Part shown: positions 25,005 to 30,504 of the stretch, piece by piece
How the letters are laid out: every line of letters begins with the position of its first letter
Position numbering within the stretch: the first letter of the stretch is position 1
Assembly: GCA_020425485.1 (NCBI GenBank)
Contig: JAGQRL010000001.1
Location: forward strand, 929-31,432
DNA from: Rhodospirillaceae bacterium
GTDB lineage: Bacteria; Pseudomonadota; Alphaproteobacteria; DSM-16000; Inquilinaceae
Direction of reading: 5' to 3'
DNA length: 30,504 nucleotides
The notes under the pieces: model-generated
Databases searched by the model: none
What the model was told of the DNA's origin: nothing
Seen by the model: the letters and a program-made list of their open reading frames with translations, nothing else
Program-made: the position numbers and the translations under genes

Positions 25005-25043
25005 GCATCGGCATCTCAGGCATCGGCACCTCAGGCATCGGCC
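25005..25043 (-). repeat. 15-bp imperfect tandem repeat across the dctQ stop codon
   Basis: GCATCGGCA occurs at 25005, 25020 and 25035, exactly 15 bp apart, each within a unit of the form TCAGGCATCGGC plus three bases. In the dctQ frame a second TGA follows the true stop exactly 15 bp later (25031 and 25016). This parallels the repeat at 5677-5718. Confidence 0.85.
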
Positions 25044-25543
25044 GGCGGTGGCGGGCCGAGGCTGAGGCGGGCGGCCACCAGCGCCCACAGCGCGAGTGAG
25101 ACCACCGCCGGTACCTGGAACGGCCAGTCGGGCAGGGCGAGCACGCGGCTGGCGATGCCGTCCTCAGCCCCCTCGATGGCGCCGCGCGCCAGCATCACCG
25201 CCAGCAGGGCGGCTGCGAGGGCGAACAGGCCGGCGCAGGTGCGGTCCACCGCGTGGCGGATGCGTGGGCGGGCACGGCGCAGCACGAGGTCGACCACCAC
25301 ATGGCCGCGGCGAAGCTGGCAATAGGGCAGCAGCATGAAGGCGCCGGCGCCCACCAGCAGGCCCACCAGCTCCTCATACCCGGAGATGGCGGAGACCGAA
25401 GCGCCGAACAGCCCGGCGACACGGTCTGCCGCCACCGTCGCCACATTGGCCATGGTGAGCGCCACCACGCCCAGCAGCAGCCCACCGCCGGCAAGCGCCC
25501 ACAGGGCGGCGACGCGGTCGAGCAGGATGACGGCACGGGCCAT
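25031..25543 (-). CDS. dctQ: TRAP transporter small permease (DctQ)
   Basis: A 170-residue membrane protein with four predicted helices, as is standard for the small TRAP subunit. The helix-2/3 region with SGYEELVGLLVGAGAFMLLPYCQLRRGHVVVDLVL is a clear family signature. It partners DctM in the membrane. The ATG at 25543 is 18 bp after the dctP stop, so the two are surely co-transcribed. The C-terminus PPPPADA is unusual and coincides with the tandem repeat at the stop codon. Confidence 0.92.
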   Translation of the reverse strand: MARAVILLDRVAALWALAGGGLLLGVVALTMANVATVAADRVAGLFGASVSAISGYEELVGLLVGAGAFMLLPYCQLRRGHVVVDLVLRRARPRIRHAVDRTCAGLFALAAALLAVMLARGAIEGAEDGIASRVLALPDWPFQVPAVVSLALWALVAARLSLGPPPPADA

Positions 25544-25561
25544 GGCGGCCGGCGTGGCGGG

Positions 25562-26593
25562 CTAGTCGCCGCTGTGGCGGGCAACCGCTGCCTGGGCGGC
25601 GGCCACCAGCCCGGCGCCGTCGATGCCGGCGGCTTCCATCTCCGCCACCCAGCGCTGGGCCACCTGGTCCGCCGCCTCGGCGAAGGGCGGATCGGCTTCC
25701 GGCGCCAGTGCGCCCACCGAGCCGCTTTGCGCCGTGATGGCCATGGCTTCCGGCTCGAACTCGTCCCACACTAGGCCGATCTGTTCGGCGATGGCCGCAC
25801 CGGAATGGGCGTCGATCACCGCGCGCAGGTCGTCGGGCAGGCTTTCGTAGCTGTCGCGGTTCATGGCGAAGAGGAAGGTGGAGGTGCCGAAGCGCACGCC
25901 GTCCGGCCGTTCCAGGTGGGAATCGGTGATGGTGGGGATTTGCAGCGGCAGCGCCACCTCATAGGGGATGAGGGCGGCCTGCACGACGCCGCGGCTGAGC
26001 GCCTGGGGCAGTTCCGGCACCGGCATGCCCACCGGGTCCGCCCCCCATTCCTCGATCATCCAGGCACCGGTGCGGGTGGGGGTGCGGATCGCCATGCCGG
26101 CAAGATCGGCCATGGTTTCCACCGGGCGGCCGGCCACGTGCAGCGCGTTGCCGGTGTGTACATGCACCAGGAGGGGATGCACGTCGGCGAAGTCCGGCGC
26201 GATCCAGTCGTCATAGATGTCCTGGATCGCCAGGTTGGTGGCGACGGCACTGCCGCGGTGGACATTGGGCAGCTCGAACACCTCCACCCGTGGGAACACG
26301 CCGGGGGTGTAGCCGGGCAGCGTCCACACGATGTCCGCCACGCCGTCGCGCACCTGCTGGTAGAGGTCCGGCGGGCGCCCGCCAAGCGACATGGACGGGA
26401 AGATCTCAAAGGCGATGCGGCCGCCCGAGTCCGCCTCCACCGCTTCCGCCCAGGGCACGATGTAGCGCTCGTGGGTGAGGCTGGTGGGGCCGAGGAAGTG
26501 GTGGATGGTGAAGGTGAACTCCTGCGCCGGGGCCGCCCCCGCCAGGGCGGCCAGCGCCGGCAGCGCGGCGATGATGCGTGCCACTTGTCCCAT
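25562..26593 (-). CDS. dctP: TRAP transporter substrate-binding protein (DctP)
   Basis: A 343-residue periplasmic binding protein. Signal peptide MGQVARIIAALPALAALAGAAPAQ (cleavage near 24). The body shows the TRAP pattern: FTIHHFLGPTSLTHERYIVPWAEAVE, GGRIAFEIFPSMSLGG, then GMAIRTPTRTGAWMIEEWGADPVGMPVPEL, where the Arg of AIRTP is the usual carboxylate contact, and GVVQAALIPYEV. The substrate is therefore probably an organic acid. GGGGGAGAA precedes the ATG at 26593, and the frame open beyond it is not used. First gene of dctPQM-SDR, divergent from the FAH-family gene. Confidence 0.94.
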   Translation of the reverse strand: MGQVARIIAALPALAALAGAAPAQEFTFTIHHFLGPTSLTHERYIVPWAEAVEADSGGRIAFEIFPSMSLGGRPPDLYQQVRDGVADIVWTLPGYTPGVFPRVEVFELPNVHRGSAVATNLAIQDIYDDWIAPDFADVHPLLVHVHTGNALHVAGRPVETMADLAGMAIRTPTRTGAWMIEEWGADPVGMPVPELPQALSRGVVQAALIPYEVALPLQIPTITDSHLERPDGVRFGTSTFLFAMNRDSYESLPDDLRAVIDAHSGAAIAEQIGLVWDEFEPEAMAITAQSGSVGALAPEADPPFAEAADQVAQRWVAEMEAAGIDGAGLVAAAQAAVARHSGD

Positions 26594-26602
26594 CCCGGTT
26601 CT

Positions 26603-26660
26603 CCCCCATTTGCCTGCCGGTGCTTCGGGCGGGGACGATAGGCGGTGGCCGGAATGGGGG
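26603..26660 (-). promoter_or_regulatory. Inverted repeat covering the dctP Shine-Dalgarno site
   Basis: In the dctP leader (minus strand), CCCCCATT (26660-26653 complement side) can pair with AATGGGGG (26610-26603), which immediately includes the GGGGGAG ribosome site. The arms are perfect over 8 bp with a 42-base interval that is itself GC-rich. If the leader transcript starts upstream, this hairpin would hide the start of dctP. Confidence 0.35.
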
Positions 26661-26782
26661 CAATGCGCTGGCCGTCCATCGCCATCCCGCACGCGACATG
26701 GCGTCGGGGCCGGTAGCGGCGCTAGGGTGGCGGCACAATCCCATCCCCGCCTGCACGGGGCCGCGCCGGGCGCGCGCATGAC

Positions 26783-26790
26783 AGAGGAGG
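26783..26790 (+). promoter_or_regulatory. Ribosome binding site deciding the FAH-family start
   Basis: AGAGGAGG with 8 bases to the ATG at 26799. It lies inside the codons following an earlier in-frame ATG at 26778, so it argues for 26799 as the true start. Confidence 0.75.
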
Positions 26791-26798
26791 ACACCGCC

Positions 26799-27503
26799 AT
26801 GGTGCCGGAGGCATCGACCCATTTCGTGATCCCCCAGCCGCCCGTCGTGTCCGTGCCGGTGGCCGGCACGCTGGAGCGCTTTCCGGTGCGCCGGGTCTAC
26901 TGTGTCGGCCGCAACTACGCCGACCATGCCCGCGAGATGGGCCACGACCCCGACCGCGAGCCGCCCTTCTTTTTCACCAAGGCCGCGCAATGCCTGGTGA
27001 CCGACGGCGGCGTGTTCCCCTATCCGACCATCAGCAAGGACGTGCACCACGAGGTGGAACTGGTGGTGGCGCTGAAGGCCGGGGCCGCCAATGTGGACCC
27101 CGCCGACGCGCTGGCCCTGGTGTACGGCTATGCCGCGGGCATCGATTTCACCCGGCGCGACATGCAGGCCCAGGCGAAGGCCAAGGGCCACCCGTGGGAG
27201 ATGTCCAAGTCGTTCGACCATGCCGCGGCCATCGGCGCGCTGGCGCCGGCTGACGAGATCGGCCATCCGGCGGGCGGGCGCATCTGCTTCGAGATCGATG
27301 GCCAGGTACGCCAGGACGGCCAGATCGAGCAGATGATCTGGTCGGTGCCGGAGGTGCTGGCGCATCTGTCGCGCATGGTCACGCTGGCGCCGGGCGACCT
27401 GATCTATACCGGCACGCCGGCCGGTGTCGGCCCGGTGGAGCGCGGCAACAAGCTGGTCGGCCGGATCGACGGCGTCGGTTCGGTGGAGACCACCGTCGTC
27501 TAG
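26799..27503 (+). CDS. Fumarylacetoacetate hydrolase family protein (fumarylpyruvate hydrolase-like)
   Basis: A 234-residue FAH-fold hydrolase or decarboxylase that cleaves C-C bonds in beta-diketo acids. VYCVGRNYADHAREMG and PPFFFTKAAQCLV are typical of the short fumarylpyruvate/acylpyruvase subgroup; the divalent metal ligands are Glu85 and Glu87 in HHEVELV and Asp116 in AGIDFTRRD, and the C-terminal DLIYTGTPAGVGPV lines the active site. It is the first rightward gene after the divergent TRAP operon, which suggests it handles the imported acid or a breakdown product. A hairpin lies about 20 bp after its stop. Exact substrate not assignable by eye. Confidence 0.92.
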   Translation: MVPEASTHFVIPQPPVVSVPVAGTLERFPVRRVYCVGRNYADHAREMGHDPDREPPFFFTKAAQCLVTDGGVFPYPTISKDVHHEVELVVALKAGAANVDPADALALVYGYAAGIDFTRRDMQAQAKAKGHPWEMSKSFDHAAAIGALAPADEIGHPAGGRICFEIDGQVRQDGQIEQMIWSVPEVLAHLSRMVTLAPGDLIYTGTPAGVGPVERGNKLVGRIDGVGSVETTVV

Positions 27504-27515
27504 TTTTCGCCGGTT

Positions 27516-27577
27516 CCAGCCCGCTCCCCCACCCGGCCACCCAATATTCGACAATGGCTTGGGCGACCGGGTGGGGG
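27516..27577. repeat. REP-like palindrome, copy 1 (full)
   Basis: Arms of 19 bases (27526-27544 and 27559-27577) match at 17 positions around a 14-base loop. The two mismatches become G-U pairs in a leftward transcript, so that RNA would pair along the whole arm. Left flank plus left arm (27516-27544) reappears at 30472-30500 with 27 of 29 bases identical. It stands 13 bp after the FAH-gene stop and could also serve as a terminator. Confidence 0.8.
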
Positions 27578-27652
27578 TGCGGGCCGGTGCAGACGGAACG
27601 GAGAATGCGGTAGTTCTAGTGTCCTGACGATCCCCTTGCGGAGGACGGAGCC

Positions 27653-28432
27653 GTGCCACGCTTTGCCGCCAACTTGTCGATGATGTTCGGCGAGGTGGAG
27701 TTCCTCGATCGGTTCGCCGCGGCCCAGGCCGCCGGCTTCGATGCGGTGGAGTACCTGTTCCCCTACGACTACTCGCCGTCCGAACTGTCGCTGCGCCTCA
27801 GCGACCTCGGTCTGGCCCAGGCCCTGTTCAACCTGCCGCCCGGCGACTGGGAGTCGGGCGACCGCGGCTTTGCCGCCCTGCCGGGCTCGGAGGATGCGTT
27901 CGACCGCAGCCTCGACCAGGCGCTGGTCTATGCCGACGTGCTGGGCTGCCCGCTGCTGCACGCTATGGCCGGCATTCCGCCGGCCGATGCCGATCCGGCG
28001 GCCGTGCACGCCACCTATGTGGCCAATCTGGCGAACGCGGCGGAGCGGGTGGGGGCGTGCGGCCGCACCCTGGTGATCGAGCCGATCAACACCCGCACCG
28101 TGCCCGGCTATTTCCTGACGCGCCAGGCCCAGGCGATGGCGGTGATCGCCGAGGTCGGCTCGCCGCATCTGGCCCTGCAGTTCGACATCTTCCATTGCCA
28201 GATCATGGACGGCGATGCGGAGGGGCACCTGCGCCGGCAGATCGCGGCGATCCGCCATATCCAGATCGCCGGGGTGCCCGACCGCCACGAGCCCGACACC
28301 GGCGAGGTGGACTACCGCCGCCTGTTCGCGGTGATGGACGAGCTGGGCTATGCCGGCTACGTGGGCTGCGAATACCAGCCGGCGGGCGACACCGTGGCCG
28401 GGCTGGGGTGGTTCGAGGCGGTGCGGGGCTGA
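27653..28432 (+). CDS. hyi: Hydroxypyruvate isomerase family protein (Hyi/OtnI-like)
   Basis: A 259-residue TIM-barrel sugar-phosphate-isomerase-type enzyme. MPRFAANLSMMFGEVEFLDR and GVEYLFPYDY-like AVEYLFPYDY are hallmarks of Hyi (hydroxypyruvate to tartronate semialdehyde) and of OtnI (2-oxo-tetronate isomerase), which cannot be separated by eye. Catalytic glutamates are Glu143 in VIEPINTR and Glu240 in GCEYQP; metal site parts are Asp178 in FDIFHCQIMDGD and HIQIAGVPDRHEPDTGE. It starts with GTG, supported by GGAGGA upstream. No glyoxylate carboligase or tartronate semialdehyde reductase is adjacent, although the SDR of the TRAP operon could play a related role. Confidence 0.88.
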   Translation: MPRFAANLSMMFGEVEFLDRFAAAQAAGFDAVEYLFPYDYSPSELSLRLSDLGLAQALFNLPPGDWESGDRGFAALPGSEDAFDRSLDQALVYADVLGCPLLHAMAGIPPADADPAAVHATYVANLANAAERVGACGRTLVIEPINTRTVPGYFLTRQAQAMAVIAEVGSPHLALQFDIFHCQIMDGDAEGHLRRQIAAIRHIQIAGVPDRHEPDTGEVDYRRLFAVMDELGYAGYVGCEYQPAGDTVAGLGWFEAVRG

Positions 28433-28573
28433 GGCGCCGCACGGCCTGGACGAACCCGCCGGCCTGGGCGAGAAAGGCGCTGCCGGAATTCGCGCACCCG
28501 TTACCCACGGCGTGCGAGCCATCGCCGCAATCCGGGGAACCGGCCCAACCCCAGGCCAATGAGAGGGACGAGC

Positions 28574-29287
28574 ATGGACGAGCCGCAGGAGCTGGTCTGG
28601 ACGCCGGAGATGGTGGAACGGTACTGGGCGTTCCTGGCGACGCGGCCGGACAGCTATTTCAGCGCCCAGCGCGGCGCCGATATCGCCCGCATGGTGGCGC
28701 GCCATGTGCCGCGCGGTGCGGAGGTGCTGGACTACGGGTGCGGCCCCGGCTTCCTCATCCCGCAGCTCCTGGCCAACGGATTTCGCGTCGTCGGCGCCGA
28801 CCTGAGTGCCGACACCATCGGCTCAGCACTGGGCGATGCGGCGCGCAGCGACCGTTTCGGCGGGCTTTATTCCCTGGACGAGTTGCTCGACCAGGGCCGC
28901 CAGTTCGATGCGGTGACGCTGATCGAAGTCGTCGAGCACCTGTATGACGACGCGCTCGGCGAGACGTTCCGCAACGCCCGCCACCTGCTGCGGCCGGGCG
29001 GCAGCCTGATCGTCACCACGCCCAACCGCGAGGACCGCTCCCTCAGCATGGTGCGATCGCCGACCGATGGCGCGTATTTCCACATCTGGCAGCATGTGCG
29101 GAGCTGGTCGGCCGAGACGCTGTCGGACGCGCTGCGCCGGTCCGGCTTCAGCGTTCGCGCCACCGCCGAGGTGAACTTCCGCAGCAACCCGACCATGACC
29201 CGGCCGCTGAAGCGCGTGCTGGCCAGGGCCTACGGCAAGATGCGGCCGCCGATTTCGCTGGTTGCCATCGCCACGCCGAGCAACTGA
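28574..29287 (+). CDS. SAM-dependent methyltransferase
   Basis: A 237-residue class I methyltransferase. SAM motif I is VLDYGCGPGF (51-60), motif II VVGADLS, and motif IV LIEVVEHLYDD, followed by LLRPGGSLIVTTPN. This is the Methyltransf_11/23 (UbiG-like) pattern. The ATG at 28574 is preferred (GAGAGGGA upstream) to an in-frame ATG at 28559. It lies 141 bp after hyi. The acceptor is unknown; FHIWQHVRSWSAETLSDALRRSGF, conserved in methyltransferases of sugar or lipid pathways, does not settle it. Confidence 0.9.
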   Translation: MDEPQELVWTPEMVERYWAFLATRPDSYFSAQRGADIARMVARHVPRGAEVLDYGCGPGFLIPQLLANGFRVVGADLSADTIGSALGDAARSDRFGGLYSLDELLDQGRQFDAVTLIEVVEHLYDDALGETFRNARHLLRPGGSLIVTTPNREDRSLSMVRSPTDGAYFHIWQHVRSWSAETLSDALRRSGFSVRATAEVNFRSNPTMTRPLKRVLARAYGKMRPPISLVAIATPSN

Positions 29288-29332
29288 CGGCACCGCTACC
29301 TTGCGGCTGTGCCGCCTGCCGGCCATGCCACC

Positions 29333-29376
29333 TTGTATTCGCCGGCCGCACCTGCATGTAATGACAGGACTGTAAT
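29333..29376 (+). promoter_or_regulatory. Candidate promoter of the GlxA-type regulator
   Basis: TTGTAT (29333-29338), 18 bases, then TGTAAT (29357-29362, 5/6 to the -10 consensus). A second TGTAAT follows 14 bp later (29371-29376), so one copy may instead be part of a direct-repeat binding site. Confidence 0.35.
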
Positions 29377-29391
29377 CAGCCGACGGCGACA

Positions 29392-30423
29392 ATGGCGGGC
29401 ATCAGCACAACGGGGGCACCCCAGGAATATTGCTACGTCCTGCTGCCGCGCTTCTCCATGCTGGCTTTCACCGGGGCGATCGAGCCGCTGCGCGCCGCCA
29501 ATTCGGTGAGCGGGCTGGATTTCTACCGCTGGCGCCTGGCCAGCATCGACGGCCAGCCCGTCACCGCCTCCAACGGCATTCCCCTGGTGCCCGACTGCTC
29601 CATCGACGAGGTGGAGCGGCCCGACCTCATCCTCATCTGCGCCGGCATGGAGCCGATGGAGACGCTGACGCCGCCGCTGATCAACTGGCTGCGCAGGAAG
29701 GCGCGCCACGGCGTGCCGCTGGCCGGCATCGGCACCGGCGCCTATGGCATGGCCAAGGCCGGGCTGCTGGATGGCTACCGCTGCACCGTGCACTGGGAAA
29801 ACATGGCGGGGTTCCAGGAGATCTTTCCCCGGCTGCACGTCACCGCCAACCTGTTTGAGATCGACCGCGACCGCATCACCTGTGCCGGCGGCACGGCGTC
29901 GCTGGATCTGCTGCTGCATCTGATCGGCGAACAGCACGGCGGCGACCTGCGCGCGGCGGTGTCGGAATGGTTCCTCCACACCATGGCGCGGCCGTCCGAT
30001 GCGCCGCAGCGCATGGAGCTGCGCCAGCGCGTCGGCGTCAGCCATTCCCGCCTGCTGTCCGCCATCGCGGAGATCGAAGCCAACATCGCCGAGCCGCTGA
30101 GCCGGGCGGAACTGGCGGACCGCGTCGGCATTTCCGCGCGCCAGCTCGAACGCCTGTTCCGCGTGCACCTCAACTGCACGCCGTCGCGCTACTACCTGGA
30201 TGTGCGGCTGAAGCGGGCAAAAATCCTGCTGTCGCAAACCTCGCTGTCGATCCTGGAAATCGCGATCGCCTGCGGTTTCGCCTCGGCCTCGCATTTCGCC
30301 AAATGCTACCGGGCCGCCTTCGGCCGGCCGCCGCGCCAGGAACGGGCGGACGAGGTGCGGGCGCGCCGTTCCGGTGTGCCCATGGTCAGCCGCGCGCCGG
30401 CGGAGGAAGAGGCGGTGGGCTGA
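29392..30423 (+). CDS. GlxA-family AraC-type transcriptional regulator
   Basis: A 343-residue regulator: an N-terminal DJ-1/PfpI-like glutamine-amidotransferase fold (about 12-195) and a C-terminal AraC double helix-turn-helix (about 225-325; LADRVGISARQLERLFRVHL and SILEIAIACGFASASHFAKCYRAAFGRPP). This is the layout of GbdR, CdhR and ArgR of Pseudomonas, which sense amino-acid-derived compounds. The nucleophile-elbow segment reads AGIGTGAYGMAKAGLLDG with no cysteine, so the domain is a sensor, not an enzyme. Ribosome site weak. It could control the nearby methyltransferase, Hyi and TRAP genes, but no shared site is proven. Confidence 0.93.
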   Translation: MAGISTTGAPQEYCYVLLPRFSMLAFTGAIEPLRAANSVSGLDFYRWRLASIDGQPVTASNGIPLVPDCSIDEVERPDLILICAGMEPMETLTPPLINWLRRKARHGVPLAGIGTGAYGMAKAGLLDGYRCTVHWENMAGFQEIFPRLHVTANLFEIDRDRITCAGGTASLDLLLHLIGEQHGGDLRAAVSEWFLHTMARPSDAPQRMELRQRVGVSHSRLLSAIAEIEANIAEPLSRAELADRVGISARQLERLFRVHLNCTPSRYYLDVRLKRAKILLSQTSLSILEIAIACGFASASHFAKCYRAAFGRPPRQERADEVRARRSGVPMVSRAPAEEEAVG

Positions 30424-30426
30424 GCC

Positions 30427-30452
30427 CTGCCGTCATGCCGTCATGACGGCAG
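30427..30452 (+). terminator. Hairpin after the GlxA-type regulator gene
   Basis: Perfect 10-bp stem (CTGCCGTCAT / ATGACGGCAG) with a 6-base loop, 3 bases after the stop codon. No T run follows, so factor-independent termination is not certain. Confidence 0.5.
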
Positions 30453-30471
30453 CCCATTCGGTCGAACTGCG

Positions 30472-30500
30472 CCAGCCCTCTCCCCCACCCGGCCGCCCAA
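30472..30500. repeat. REP-like palindrome, copy 2 (left arm, cut by the window edge)
   Basis: Matches 27516-27544 at 27 of 29 bases. The loop and right arm, if present, lie beyond the window. Confidence 0.75.
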
Positions 30501-30504
30501 GCCA

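Noticed and set aside
23016..25325. A 769-codon open frame on the plus strand
   Set aside because: Antisense shadow of the SDR and dctM genes with repetitive Gln/His/Gly content and no recognisable domain.

Overview
The window is a GC-rich, gene-dense stretch of chromosome. Gene content (SerA, class I FBPase, RutE, AnmK, a TRAP transporter, GlxA-type AraC regulator, AlgI-like MBOAT) and base composition suggest an alphaproteobacterium, perhaps of Rhodospirillales type. This is inference; there is no rRNA in the window to confirm it. I see no tRNA, rRNA, CRISPR array, insertion sequence or phage gene, so it reads as ordinary chromosome with a few accessory-looking modules.

Layout. 1-1301: 3' part of serA (+). 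1329-4189 (-): a PAS-PAS histidine kinase followed by a leucine-rich-repeat protein. 4557-6318 (-): a RutE-type nitroreductase followed by a secreted SGNH hydrolase with a proline-rich tail. 6400-10826 (-): a two-gene RND efflux operon (membrane fusion protein, pump) ending in a strong palindrome. 11060-13230 (-): anmK and a serine hydrolase joined by an ATGA overlap, a peptidoglycan-recycling pair. 13393-17197 (+): a divergent three-gene envelope O-acetylation cassette (periplasmic SGNH, SGNH lipoprotein, MBOAT acyltransferase). 17234-18190 (-): aldo/keto reductase. 18430-19962 (+): a small one-helix membrane protein and class I fructose-1,6-bisphosphatase. 20126-22725 (+): three tandem paralogous polytopic membrane proteins. 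22700-26593 (-): a dctPQM TRAP transporter operon with a trailing SDR dehydrogenase. 26799-30423 (+): fumarylacetoacetase-family hydrolase, hydroxypyruvate-isomerase-like protein, SAM methyltransferase and a GlxA-type regulator.

How the genes may work together. The strongest candidate for a linked system is 11060-17197. AnmK recycles 1,6-anhydro-MurNAc, the product of lytic transglycosylases. The MBOAT/SGNH set has the architecture of O-acetyl transfer systems (PatA/PatB for MurNAc, AlgI/AlgJ/AlgX for exopolysaccharide). Acetylation of MurNAc O6 blocks lytic transglycosylases, so divergent control of both halves would make sense; the substrate is not shown by sequence. A second unit is the TRAP transporter, SDR, FAH-family hydrolase and Hyi-like isomerase, which together look like uptake and catabolism of an unknown small organic acid.

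Smaller-scale signals: tandem repeats that duplicate the stop codon of the upstream gene at two gene junctions, a REP-like palindrome present twice, a 5'UTR hairpin that would cover the dctP Shine-Dalgarno sequence, and a 7-bp inverted repeat in the anmK/SGNH divergent promoter region.
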